Shown here one piece after another: positions 28,420-36,401 of a stretch of DNA of 64,000 bases. The notes beneath the pieces were generated by a model. It had not been told where the DNA came from, made no database searches, and saw only the letters and a program-made list of their open reading frames with translations. Position numbers and translations under genes: made by a program. Every line of letters begins with the position of its first letter. Positions within the stretch are counted from its first letter, which is position 1. The stretch comes from Microlunatus sp. Gsoil 973 (GTDB lineage Bacteria; Actinomycetota; Actinomycetes; Propionibacteriales; Propionibacteriaceae): assembly GCF_009707365.1 (NCBI RefSeq), contig NZ_CP046122.1, forward strand, positions 3,348,001-3,412,000. Reading direction: 5' to 3'.

Positions 28420-29253
28420 CTACCAGTCCTCAACGCCGAAGAGCCGACGACCCAACTGGCCCATGGCTGCGAGTTGATCACTGTCGTACTTGCCCGGCTC
28501 GGGCTTGGCGCCTTCGCCCCAGCTCTGGTCCTCGCGCACCCAGCGGACGAAGTACGCCACCCGCGCGGTCGGATTGCGGTTGTGGGAAGCGCCGTGCGGC
28601 ATCAGATGGTGCAGCATCGCGAAGTCGCCGGCCTGACCCGTGATCTCGACACTCTCCAGGTGCTTGATCTGCTTCCAGTTCTGATGCAGGTGGCGGCCAC
28701 CACCGCCGGCAGCACGCGCCTCAGCCTCCACGATCTTGTGCCCGCCAGGGACCACGTGGATGCCGCCCCCATTGGGTTCGACGTCGGTGAGGTAGTAACA
28801 ACCGCCGACCTGGAGCTCCCGCTGCTCGAAGGTGAAATCGTCGGCGCTGGTCGGCACCGACGCATCGAGATGGAGTGTCTGGCTCAACGGCTGATCGGCA
28901 TGGAGGTCGTTGCGGATGGTGATGCCGATCGATCCATCCATCACTCGCAATGCAGTCGACCCGAGCAGTTGGCAGGCGGCGCCGTACAACTTCTCGTTGG
29001 TCATCAGCGGCAGCAGGTCGGGCGTGTCGAATGTCTGGACATTCGGTCCGGCCATCGGCTTGATCCGGCCGTCGGCGACGTGCCAGACCGGCGGGATCTC
29101 AAGAGTCGGAGGCAGCATCGACAAGATCGACTGCCGGTACGCCTGCGTCTCCTCGGGCGACAACGCGCCCCTGATGATCACGTATCCTTGTTCATCGAAC
29201 TCGGCCAGTTGCTCATCGGTCAGCACGGGATGTGCCGTCAACGCTGAGGTCAT
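28420..29253 (-). CDS. phytanoyl-CoA dioxygenase (PhyH) family protein
   Basis: 277 aa. The double-stranded beta-helix non-haem iron site has TLHLDAS (HxD ligands) and a distal His in LMPHGASHNRNPTARVAYF, where the Arg should bind 2-oxoglutarate. The N-terminal part QLAEFDEQGYVIIRGALSPEE is typical. It hydroxylates an unknown substrate using iron, O2 and 2-oxoglutarate. It stands alone downstream of a gap that holds at most one tiny frame. Confidence 0.85.
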   Translation of the reverse strand: MTSALTAHPVLTDEQLAEFDEQGYVIIRGALSPEETQAYRQSILSMLPPTLEIPPVWHVADGRIKPMAGPNVQTFDTPDLLPLMTNEKLYGAACQLLGSTALRVMDGSIGITIRNDLHADQPLSQTLHLDASVPTSADDFTFEQRELQVGGCYYLTDVEPNGGGIHVVPGGHKIVEAEARAAGGGGRHLHQNWKQIKHLESVEITGQAGDFAMLHHLMPHGASHNRNPTARVAYFVRWVREDQSWGEGAKPEPGKYDSDQLAAMGQLGRRLFGVEDW

Positions 29254-29329
29254 GGCCTCGACGGTATCGACAGCGGTGACCCGCCGACAAGGGTCCGGCC
29301 GACAATCCCCTCAGTCGGCCCGAATCGGC

Positions 29330-29452
29330 CTACCGTCGGGACGAACCCTTCTCCAGAAGGACCCGTCGGGCATCGGCTCGGACTGCGCCCCGGACGCAGA
29401 ACGGCCAGACGATCGGGATGATGATCACCGAGCAGAGCATCCACCAGAGCAT
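29330..29452 (-). CDS. possible 40-aa single-helix membrane protein
   Basis: Starts MLWWMLCSVIIIPIVWPF, one membrane helix, then a basic tail ending LLEKGSSRR. The ribosome binding site is not clear and an upstream ATG at 29596 could give 88 aa. It lies in the 475-bp gap between the PhyH gene and the M14 peptidase gene, where I see no other coding sequence. Confidence 0.25.
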   Translation of the reverse strand: MLWWMLCSVIIIPIVWPFCVRGAVRADARRVLLEKGSSRR

Positions 29453-29728
29453 CGTCGGCAGGCCGAGCTTCCGTGATCTCCGTACTTGTGACCGCCCGGG
29501 CCCATGATCATCAGGTTCCCGGGCGTCGAGATCGGAGTCAGCAGCGATGCGCAACCGGCGACCGCGACCGGCAACGATCATGCCGGCTTCGATCACGGCG
29601 AGTCAGTCCGCTGAACGCGGCATGCCTGTTCGACGGTCCCGGCCCGCCCCGGCGGCAGGCACTAGACTCCGCAGGAACACCCCGCGGGGTGGGCACAGCT
29701 CAGACCATCCGCATCGGACGGAGGCAAC

Positions 29729-30511
29729 GTGGCGATCTCTGGTGGTTCGCTCACTCGTCGGGTCACCGGCCGATCCCGGCGGCTGTTGCTGGTGATCATC
29801 GCCGCCGGCGCCGCCTTGAGTCTGCTGATCAACGGCCAGCCCGCCCAGGCAGCGTCCCGGCCGGCCGTCGTGGGCAAGCTGGTGATCGGTCAGTCCGTCC
29901 AGGGTCGGCCGATCCGTGCGTGGCATCTCGGCCAAGCGGGCCACGGCTACAAGACCGTCGTGCTGATCGCACAGATGCACGGCGATGAGCGCAAGGTTGC
30001 CAACATCCTGACCAGCATGCGGGACGGGAAGCCGATCAAAGGTGTCGACCTCTGGGTGGTGCCCCGCTACAACCCCGACGGACGCGCCCATCATGCACGG
30101 CGCAACGCACACGGGGTGGACCTGAACCGCAACTATCCGGCGTCATGGCGGCACACCACCGGCGTCTTCAACTCGGGCAATCGTCCGGGATCCGAACCGG
30201 AGACCCGCGCGATGATGCGGTTCCTCCGGCAGGTCGATCCCGACTATGTGCTCAGCTTCCATCAACCACTGCACGGCGTGGACACGCTGACCAAACGCAA
30301 GGCCTTCTCCCGGAAGGTCGCCACCGCACTGCATCTGCCGCGCAAGGAGCTCAATTGCAACGGCGGCTGCCACGGCACGATGACGATGTGGTTCAACCGC
30401 AACTTCCACGGTGAGGCCATCACCGTGGAGTACGGCGCCCATCCGTCGCGGAAATACCTTCGCCACAAGGTGGTCCGACGCGTGCTGAGCATCTTCGGCG
30501 CTCATCGCTGA
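29729..30511 (+). CDS. secreted M14-type zinc carboxypeptidase
   Basis: 260 aa from a GTG 6 nt after GGAGG. Arg-rich start, hydrophobic core RLLLVIIAAGAALSLLI and an AQA-AS cleavage site near residue 43 give a signal peptide. M14 motifs follow: QMHGDERK (zinc HxxE), VDLNRNYP (substrate R and N), GSEPETRA, VLSFHQP (third zinc ligand) and ITVEYG (catalytic Glu). A cell-wall peptide or protein C-terminus is a likely substrate. A 14-bp palindrome, CACCCCGCGGGGTG, lies at 29678-29691 in the leader. Confidence 0.85.
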   Translation: MAISGGSLTRRVTGRSRRLLLVIIAAGAALSLLINGQPAQAASRPAVVGKLVIGQSVQGRPIRAWHLGQAGHGYKTVVLIAQMHGDERKVANILTSMRDGKPIKGVDLWVVPRYNPDGRAHHARRNAHGVDLNRNYPASWRHTTGVFNSGNRPGSEPETRAMMRFLRQVDPDYVLSFHQPLHGVDTLTKRKAFSRKVATALHLPRKELNCNGGCHGTMTMWFNRNFHGEAITVEYGAHPSRKYLRHKVVRRVLSIFGAHR

Positions 30512-30585
30512 GCGGTACAAGATCAACTGGACAGTGACCCAGATCACGGACGACCCCGGAATGGAGCGGCCTCTTCGGCTCGTTC

Positions 30586-30591
30586 TAGAAT
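30586..30591 (+). promoter_or_regulatory. -10 element TAGAAT upstream of the 54-aa small gene
   Basis: TAGAAT, preceded by TTC, lies 168 bp upstream of the small-protein ATG at 30759. The region between has no longer frame, so the gene would have a long 5' leader. Confidence 0.3.
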
Positions 30592-30758
30592 GGTGAACGT
30601 CATTGTCGACGCAATCGTTGACACTGGCGACGATCGACCACGGTGCAGCAGTGAGCTGATGAACCTGACTCGGTCTGGCCGACGATCCAGCCGTCGACGA
30701 TCCGTTCAAGATCGGCATTGTCGCCGTCGGCCACTACCAGCAAGAAGGTTGCAGCACC

Positions 30759-30923
30759 ATGTACTACGGGAACTTCCCGCGTCCATTCCAGAACGAGATC
30801 ACCAGCCCGCGCGCTCGTGAGATGTACGAGATCGAGCGCAACATGCGGGAGGCCGACGCCAGCTACCGGGCGGCACGCAAGGCTCGCCGGGGCGCACGAC
30901 GTCGGACACTGAAGCACGCCTGA
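30759..30923 (+). CDS. small basic helical protein, 54 aa
   Basis: Starts MYYGNFPRPFQNEITSPR, with AAGAAGG upstream. The core REMYEIERNMREADASYRAA is strongly similar to the 62-aa product at 32903 (ERYEIERAMREADEQQRAE). Both are charged, helical and Arg-rich at the C-terminus. A strong terminator follows 75 bp downstream, which supports a real single-gene transcript. The function is unknown; DNA or RNA contact is plausible from the charge. Confidence 0.65.
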   Translation: MYYGNFPRPFQNEITSPRAREMYEIERNMREADASYRAARKARRGARRRTLKHA

Positions 30924-30997
30924 TCCTCAGCGGCGGGTGCGCCGCCGCGCACGTCGGCGACGCGCCCGCGCGCTCCGAACAGCACGCTTCGACCCAC

Positions 30998-31032
30998 ACG
31001 GGCCCGGGACCGCATCAGCGGTCCGGGCCCGT
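30998..31032. terminator. strong hairpin terminator
   Basis: ACGGGCCCGGGACCGC folds with GCGGTCCGGGCCCGT (15 bp with one bulged G) around the loop ATCA, followed by TTT. It serves the 54-aa gene and probably also the converging exonuclease-family gene. Confidence 0.8.
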
Positions 31033-31099
31033 TTGCGTTCCCCCGACCGGCCTCGCCCAGCCGATCGCTGGCAGACCATCGGCCGGACCATCGTGCAGA

Positions 31100-32032
31100 T
31101 CAGCGCGCCGGTCGGAGCAGGAGCTTGGCGCAGACTCCGGCATGCGTCGACGGGTGCACACCGTCGACCGGGTCCAAACCGATCATCCGGGCACCGAGCA
31201 CGCCGGTCGACAGCCCGACCAGGATGTAATCGATTCGCGCGCTCCGGGTGCCGGCAGCCAGGAAGCTGTTCTCCCATCGCCAGGTGTAGCCCGGTCCGGC
31301 GGGATCGGCATAGTGCCAGACATCCTCAAGACCCAGGCCCGGTACGGCCGGCGCCGTGAGCAGGCCGCCGAGCAACCGCACTTCGTCCGATCCGGGCTCT
31401 GCGTTCAGGTCGCCGGTCACGATCGGGCCGAGATCGGCGTCGGCGGCGCCGGCCAGCTCCCCGGTCAGCTCCGCGACCGCCCGCACCTCGCTGACCCGGT
31501 CCCCCGACCCGGTCGGCGAGGAGTTGAGGTGGGTGGTGACGAGCGGCAGCGCACCGGCCGGATGATCAACGACGACGCCGAGCATGCCCCGCCCCTGACT
31601 GCGGGCCAGGGCACTGGGCAACGCTCGGCTGACCGCATCGCGCAGCGGCCATCTGCTGATCACGGCGAGCACGATGCGCTGCCCGTCCGGGCCGGACGGT
31701 CCGGCGTACGGAGCAACCTGGACATGTTCGAGTCCGAGCGCGGCGGCGATCTCGGCCGGCTGATTGCGATCGTTGGTCACCCAGGTCTGCTGCAGCGTGA
31801 TCACGTCGGCAGCGGCGAATTCGAGTGCATCGATGATCATCTTGTGCCGCTGCTCCCACGGACCGCCACGGCGCCAGACGTTCCAGGTGGCGACGGTGAT
31901 GTCGCGCCGGCTGTCCTGACTGCCCGCCCGAGCACCAGACTGCGTGCTGGACTGAACGCCGGACTCCTTCGATGTTTGGCTGCCGGGCCGGTTACCTGGC
32001 TGGTTGCCCGACTGGTTGCTGGTTGTCGTCAC
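31100..32032 (-). CDS. endonuclease/exonuclease/phosphatase-fold protein with altered metal site
   Basis: 310 aa. A Ser/Gln/Gly-rich low-complexity N-terminus of about 40 residues precedes the EEP fold: ITVATWNVWRRGG, THLNSSPTGSGDR, IVTGDLNAEPGSDEV and RIDYILVG. Two catalytic positions differ from the family: the usual LQE is LQQ (Gln82) and the final SDH is STH (Thr296). Either the protein has lost activity or it uses a changed metal site. There is no convincing signal peptide. It is flanked on both sides by very small genes on the other strand. Confidence 0.8.
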   Translation of the reverse strand: MTTTSNQSGNQPGNRPGSQTSKESGVQSSTQSGARAGSQDSRRDITVATWNVWRRGGPWEQRHKMIIDALEFAAADVITLQQTWVTNDRNQPAEIAAALGLEHVQVAPYAGPSGPDGQRIVLAVISRWPLRDAVSRALPSALARSQGRGMLGVVVDHPAGALPLVTTHLNSSPTGSGDRVSEVRAVAELTGELAGAADADLGPIVTGDLNAEPGSDEVRLLGGLLTAPAVPGLGLEDVWHYADPAGPGYTWRWENSFLAAGTRSARIDYILVGLSTGVLGARMIGLDPVDGVHPSTHAGVCAKLLLRPAR

Positions 32033-32217
32033 TGATCATTTCCTTCGATCACTTCCGGCTGCTCGGCCGCGCCGTCTGCTGGTGAACCTACTCACCGGGG
32101 ATCGCCGATCGCCAACCGGCGTCGGACGACCTCGGCGATTGCATCCCGTCGCCCGTCCGACGTCCTCGGGGCCACGGGATGAATCACCAGCCGATCCGAG
32201 AAACGACCAAAAAACCG

Positions 32218-32247
32218 TTGCATCGCGACGACTCCGCGCCGTAATCT
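32218..32247 (+). promoter_or_regulatory. promoter for the 25-aa frame
   Basis: TTGCAT and TAATCT with 18-bp spacing, placing the start of transcription near 32254, about 48 nt before the ATG at 32302. It is one of the clearer promoter-like pairs in the window. Confidence 0.5.
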
Positions 32248-32301
32248 TTTCCAGGTGCCAATCGGCGCAAGGATCCACGCAGTTCACAGGAGGTGACACC
32301 C

Positions 32302-32379
32302 ATGACCAAGATCGAGTATCCGCTCACCGGCGAAGACGCCCTGGGTGCCGGCCTCGCCGGCCGGCAGACTGCCTGCTAG
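32302..32379 (+). CDS. 25-aa peptide with a strong ribosome binding site
   Basis: Starts MTKIEYPLTGEDAL and ends GRQTAC before a TAG. AGGAGGTGACACCC gives a near-perfect Shine-Dalgarno at ideal spacing. The frame stays open for 39 further codons after the TAG, with protein-like content (RRPSTAKFRPSYIDLVDAR), so a nonsense change or base error in a 65-aa gene is possible. It could also be a leader peptide for the small genes downstream. No family is recognised. Confidence 0.5.
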   Translation: MTKIEYPLTGEDALGAGLAGRQTAC

Positions 32380-32651
32380 GTCTCGGCCCGCCGTCCTTCG
32401 ACGGCCAAGTTCCGACCTTCGTACATCGACCTAGTCGACGCGCGCGCGCCGCCCGCGCGTAACACCCACGCCTGCCGTCATGTCAGCTTCCTGACCTGAC
32501 ATCCACGACCTTCGAGCCCTTCCGCACTTACGCCTGCCCGAAATCTGGCCGGCCGGTGTCGGATCCTGCCCGCGGCGTCCGTAGCAGAGGTGGGACCACA
32601 ACACCCGACCGGAACCCGCCGGCCAGGAAACCCTCCACCAGAAGGAACGCC

Positions 32652-32828
32652 ATGTTGTTCAACATCGAGGCGCTTTCACCGCACCTCAGCACGTCAACGT
32701 ACGACCGCAGCCTCGAGGCCGCGCGCGAGTACCAACTGCGCACTGCCCTGAGCCGACAGCGCGAGGACCTGCGCAGCCAGAAGCGTACGGAGCCCTGGCG
32801 GTGGTTCGCCGCCCGACGGGTCGCCTGA
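32652..32828 (+). CDS. small basic protein, 58 aa
   Basis: ATG preceded by AGAAGGAACGCC. The product begins MLFNIEALSPHLSTSTYDR and carries EAAREYQLRTALSRQREDL, then a basic, tryptophan-bearing end (EPWRWFAARRVA). Its layout (short variable head, YDR/AAREY helix, basic tail) resembles the products at 30759 and 32903, so these may be one loose family. The function is unknown. Confidence 0.6.
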   Translation: MLFNIEALSPHLSTSTYDRSLEAAREYQLRTALSRQREDLRSQKRTEPWRWFAARRVA

Positions 32829-32902
32829 GCACTGCAATGGCCGCGTCATCACCACTGAAGAACGTCATTTCGGACGACACCGGGAGAGGAGGAACAACCA
32901 TG

Positions 32903-33088
32903 TCTTTCATCATCAACCCTGACCACGTCACCTACGACGACCGGGATCGCAGCATGCGCGCTGCCGAGCGCTACGAGATCGAGCGCGCGATGCGGGAGGC
33001 CGACGAGCAGCAGCGCGCTGAGCGTCGAGCCAAGCGACAGCGCCGCACGCGTCACTACGTGCACGCAGTCTTCGGTCGGTTCGCGTGA
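32903..33088 (+). CDS. small basic helical protein, 61-62 aa
   Basis: Preceded by GAGAGGAGGAACAACC. It begins MSFIINPDHVTYDDRDR, followed by ERYEIERAMREADEQQRAE, very like the 54-aa product at 30759, then a strongly basic run of Arg and Lys ending VFGRFA. It lies 72 bp after the 58-aa gene, so the two may be co-transcribed, and is followed by a hairpin. The function is unknown. Confidence 0.65.
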   Translation, partial: SFIINPDHVTYDDRDRSMRAAERYEIERAMREADEQQRAERRAKRQRRTRHYVHAVFGRFA

Positions 33089-33157
33089 ACCCGCTCACCG
33101 TGATCGAGCCTGATCGTCGACGAGGTCGACGACAACCCGACCACCACACCAGCCGAG

Positions 33158-33193
33158 GCCGGTGGGGTTTCCGAAACCTGGAACTCCACCGGC
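33158..33193. terminator. terminator hairpin after the small-protein pair
   Basis: GCCGGTGGGGTTTCC pairs with GGAACTCCACCGGC with two small irregularities around a 7-nt loop. Confidence 0.5.
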
Positions 33194-33330
33194 TTCATCG
33201 TTTCCGGCTTCTGTTCAGCGGCGGCGTCGCCGGTACGGATTGCTCCTGACGTCAGTTGATCCCAGCTGCGGCTCAAATCGTAATGTTGTCGTGTTCTGGT
33301 TGGCGGTGCTGGTGTGACTAGAGTGTCGGC

Positions 33331-33627
33331 GTGATTTTCAAGCGCGTCGGCGACGTCAGGCCGTATCCCGATCACGGGTACGCCCAGCGGCAGTGGGCCG
33401 CCATTGCGCCGCACCAGGTGCGCCTTGATCAACTCGTGACCACCAAGCGGACCCTCGACCTCGAGGCGCTGCTGGAGGAGGACTCCACCTTCTACGGCGA
33501 TCTGTTCGCTCACGTGGTCGCCTGGCGCGGCGACCTCTACCTGGAGGACGGTCTGCACCGAGCGCTGCGCGCAGCGCTGCAGCAGCGGCAGACGATGCAC
33601 GCCCGGGTGCTCCAACTGGACGGTTAG
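33331..33627 (+). CDS. conserved small protein (often annotated VapB-type antitoxin)
   Basis: 98 aa starting MIFKRVGDVRPYPDHGYAQR. RLDQLVTTKRTLDLEALLEE and DSTFYGDLFAHVVAWRGDLY, then LEDGLHRALRAALQQRQ, match a conserved actinobacterial family found next to LytR_C proteins, as here. Databases often label it a VapB-family antitoxin, but no VapC toxin is present and the length and conservation suggest a housekeeping role. It probably forms an operon with the LytR_C gene 86 bp downstream. Confidence 0.75.
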   Translation: MIFKRVGDVRPYPDHGYAQRQWAAIAPHQVRLDQLVTTKRTLDLEALLEEDSTFYGDLFAHVVAWRGDLYLEDGLHRALRAALQQRQTMHARVLQLDG

Positions 33628-33712
33628 TCACACACCGAGCCAAGGCTGTAGGACAATTGCAGCGCCGGTCACAGGACGGGGCCGCACCAACCTCCGGGAG
33701 GGGAAGAATCGC

Positions 33713-34237
33713 ATGGTCGGACGCGTGTTCCGGATCATCCGCACCCCTCTGACCTTGCTGATCCTGCTCGCCATCCTGTGCTACGGCGCCTGGTGGGGCT
33801 GGAAGAACATCATCGCCCCGCCGCAGAAGACCCCGCCGCCCCCCTGTGTGCCGACCAAGGTCACCAACAAATCGCTGAAGAGCAGCCAGGTGACGGTGCG
33901 GGTGTACAACGGCGGCGACAAGAAGGGGTTGGCCGGCGATGTCACCCGATCACTGCGGGCCAAGGGCTTCAACGTGCTGGATCCGGCCAACACCGATGAG
34001 AAGGTGTCGGTCACGGTCATCGTCGGGAACGCCGCCAAGAACCCTGAGGTGCGGCTGGTGAGGAGCTTCTTCAAGGGATCCAAGGTCCGGGCCGACGGAA
34101 GGACCGATCACACCGTCGACGTACTGGTGGGGAACCGGCCGGTGCACTTCAACTCCAAGGCCAAGACCTCCTACCCGGTCAAGACCCGCACTGTCTGCCT
34201 GCCGCAGGATTCGACCAGCGCGCCCACGCAGAGCTGA
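33713..34237 (+). CDS. LytR C-terminal domain protein (Cei-like)
   Basis: 174 aa. One membrane helix near the N-terminus (TLLILLAILCYGAWWGW) anchors an extracytoplasmic LytR_C domain: SQVTVRVYNGGDKKGLAGDV, LRAKGFNVLDPAN and VTVIVGNAAKNPEVRLV. It resembles the mycobacterial cell-envelope-integrity protein Cei. It lacks the LCP catalytic domain, so it is not a glycan ligase. Its partner upstream is the VapB-annotated small protein. Confidence 0.82.
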   Translation: MVGRVFRIIRTPLTLLILLAILCYGAWWGWKNIIAPPQKTPPPPCVPTKVTNKSLKSSQVTVRVYNGGDKKGLAGDVTRSLRAKGFNVLDPANTDEKVSVTVIVGNAAKNPEVRLVRSFFKGSKVRADGRTDHTVDVLVGNRPVHFNSKAKTSYPVKTRTVCLPQDSTSAPTQS

Positions 34238-34247
34238 CCGTTGCCGA

Positions 34248-35747
34248 CTACTCGGCGGCGGATTGTCGCCAGGCGGCCAGCCGCCCGCCGCGCGCCACCG
34301 CACGGATGCGCTGTTCGGTCTGGGCGCGGAGATGGCTCGGAGTGACGACCAACAACTCATCGCCGGTCCGGATCAGATCACGTGCCCCCGGCACCATCGG
34401 CTCGTTGTCGCGAATGATGAGCGACACGGCAGCATTGCGGCCGAGACGCAGCTCACCGATCTCCACGCCGTTGAGTTTCGACCCGACCGGGATGCGCAGT
34501 TGCATCAGGTCGGCCGACATCCGCTCCAGTGGAGCGACCTCGACCTCCACGTCATGCGGTTGTCCGCGATCGGCCAGACCGAGCCGGTTGGCCAGCCACG
34601 GCAGGGTCGGCGCCTGCAGGACCGTGAAAACGATGACAAAGATCAACACGACGTCGAACAAGCGCTGCGACGACGGCACCCGAAGTGCCAACGGAATGGT
34701 GCACAGCACGATCGGCACCGCCCCGCGAAGCCCGGCCCAGGACAGAAAGATTTTGTCCCGCCATCCGATCCGGAACCAGACCGTCGACACCAGCACCGAC
34801 AGGGGCCGGGCGATCAGCGTCAGGAAGAGCCCGGCAGCGACCGCGATCGCGACGTCGTTCCAGGAAAGCAGTTTCGGAGATGCCAGCAGGCCGAGCATCA
34901 CGAACAAGCCGATCTGGGCGATCCAACCGATACCCTCGACGAACGCCCGGGTCGCCACCCGGTAGGGCAGCTTGGCGTTGCCGAGCAGGAGCCCGCAGAC
35001 GTAGACCGCGGCGAAGCCGCTCAGGTGCAGCTGGGACGCGACGGCGTAGGAAAGGATCGCCCAGCCCAGAGCGGCCAGGGCGTACAGGCCGGACGACGGC
35101 AGGCTGATGCGTTTGAGGAGCTGGATCCCGAGCCAGCCGAGCGCGAGTCCGACCGCAACACCGCCGACCAGCTCGCCGACGATCTCCACAGCCAGCACCG
35201 GAACCGACTCGTGGGGCTTCTCGCCCGCGGCCCACGAACTCGCCAGGGTGACCAGCAGCACCGTCGGTGCGTCGTTGAGACCCGACTCGCCCTCCAACAC
35301 GCCACGGACCTTGTGTGGCAGGGGCACGCGTCGGAGCACGGAGAAGACCGCGGCGGCGTCGGTCGGCGAGGTGACTGCACCGAGCAGCAGGGCGATCGAC
35401 AGGTCGAGCCGGAGGACGAAGTAGCCGAACAGGGTCATCAGGCCGACGCTGGCGGCGACGCCGACGGTGGCGAGCACGACGGCGACGCCGGTCGAAGACT
35501 TGATGTCGTCCCACTTGGTGGTCAGACCACCCTCGGCCAGGATCAGCACCAGCGCGCCGAAACCCACAGCGTTGGCGATATCGGCATCACTGAACTGGAT
35601 GCCCAGGACGGCATCGCCGAGCAGCATGCCGATCCCGAGGAACAACAGCAGTGCCGGAAGGCCGAACCGGCTGCCGACCCGTGCCGCGAAGATCGAAGCG
35701 ATCAGGACCAGGGCGCTGACCAACAGAATGACGTCAAGGTCAATCAT
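34248..35747 (-). CDS. potassium/proton antiporter (CPA1 family with TrkA-C domain)
   Basis: 499 aa, about 12 membrane helices. The exchanger core is SPTDAAAVFSVLRR and EGESGLNDAPTVLLV (the NDAP Asp pair is the ion site), followed by a cytosolic TrkA-C domain from about residue 410 (LMQLRIPVGSKLNGVEIGEL, GDELLVVTPSHLR) that gates transport in response to nucleotide. It exports K+ or Na+ in exchange for protons. The MarR gene lies 27 bp upstream on the same strand and could be co-transcribed. Confidence 0.88.
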   Translation of the reverse strand: MIDLDVILLVSALVLIASIFAARVGSRFGLPALLLFLGIGMLLGDAVLGIQFSDADIANAVGFGALVLILAEGGLTTKWDDIKSSTGVAVVLATVGVAASVGLMTLFGYFVLRLDLSIALLLGAVTSPTDAAAVFSVLRRVPLPHKVRGVLEGESGLNDAPTVLLVTLASSWAAGEKPHESVPVLAVEIVGELVGGVAVGLALGWLGIQLLKRISLPSSGLYALAALGWAILSYAVASQLHLSGFAAVYVCGLLLGNAKLPYRVATRAFVEGIGWIAQIGLFVMLGLLASPKLLSWNDVAIAVAAGLFLTLIARPLSVLVSTVWFRIGWRDKIFLSWAGLRGAVPIVLCTIPLALRVPSSQRLFDVVLIFVIVFTVLQAPTLPWLANRLGLADRGQPHDVEVEVAPLERMSADLMQLRIPVGSKLNGVEIGELRLGRNAAVSLIIRDNEPMVPGARDLIRTGDELLVVTPSHLRAQTEQRIRAVARGGRLAAWRQSAAE

Positions 35748-35774
35748 CGCGCCCCCTCCCGAGTCGTCGTCACG

Positions 35775-36230
35775 TCAGGTACGAACAGCCTTTGCCAGCA
35801 AGCCCTCCAGCTGCAGTCGGTCCTGGGTATCAAGCCCGCCGAGCGGTGAGTCCTTGGTCAGCTCCCGCATCAGCCTGGTTCGCAGGATCCTGCCGTCGGC
35901 GGTCAACCGGACGCGGCGGGTCCGACGGTCACCCGGATCGGCCGTACGCTCGACCAGACCGCCGGCCTCCAGCCGATCGATGACGAACGTTACGTTGGAC
36001 GCCTCGCAGGACATCCGACCGGCCAACTCCCGCATCGTCAGCGGCGAGCGCAGTTCTCGCAAGGCCATCGCCTGGCTCGGAGTCAGCCCGAAACCGTGCA
36101 GATGCGATCGCAGATGATCATCGATCTGCTTCGCCAGCTCGGTCACCAGCAGACAGACCTCGCGATCGGTTCCCTTGGCCACGAACAACACCAACCCAAC
36201 ATGGGGACATCGACCCTCCCGGACCGACAC
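35775..36230 (-). CDS. MarR-family transcriptional regulator
   Basis: About 151 aa from a GTG at 36230; starts further in, near the VCLLVTELAKQIDDHL segment, are possible. The winged helix is LTPSQAMALRELRSPLTMRE, ELAGRMSCEASNVTFVIDRL and the wing DPGDRRTRRVRLTADGR. A 17-bp AT-rich inverted repeat sits in its promoter, consistent with autoregulation. The target may be the antiporter downstream. Confidence 0.87.
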   Translation of the reverse strand: MSVREGRCPHVGLVLFVAKGTDREVCLLVTELAKQIDDHLRSHLHGFGLTPSQAMALRELRSPLTMRELAGRMSCEASNVTFVIDRLEAGGLVERTADPGDRRTRRVRLTADGRILRTRLMRELTKDSPLGGLDTQDRLQLEGLLAKAVRT

Positions 36231-36269
36231 CCGAACGCTATCAGATGCGCCGACCGATACATGCTCCGG

Positions 36270-36286
36270 ATTGAAATTGTTTCAAT
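36270..36286. promoter_or_regulatory. inverted repeat, likely MarR operator
   Basis: ATTGAAA-TTG-TTTCAAT is a perfect 7-bp dyad with a 3-bp spacer, the size and AT content expected of MarR sites, 40 bp upstream of the marR start. On the minus strand TTGAAA inside it can act as the -35 of a promoter with ATGTAT 17 bp downstream. Confidence 0.6.
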
Positions 36287-36401
36287 TTGAAGTATTCGAT
36301 GCGCCGTCCACAGGGCCCGAGTGGGATCGGACGCATCACAACCTCCGGTGGTGTGGGGGCCATGCCTTTCGGGTTCGGTCCCGGCAGCTCCGCAGCAGAC
36401 G

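Noticed and set aside
33055-33615. 186-codon minus-strand frame
   Set aside because: A shadow of the conserved 98-aa plus-strand gene at 33331; no ribosome binding site and biased composition.
33331-33627. VapB antitoxin of a toxin-antitoxin pair
   Set aside because: No VapC-like or other toxin gene is adjacent; its constant partner is a LytR_C protein, so a toxin-antitoxin role is not supported here.
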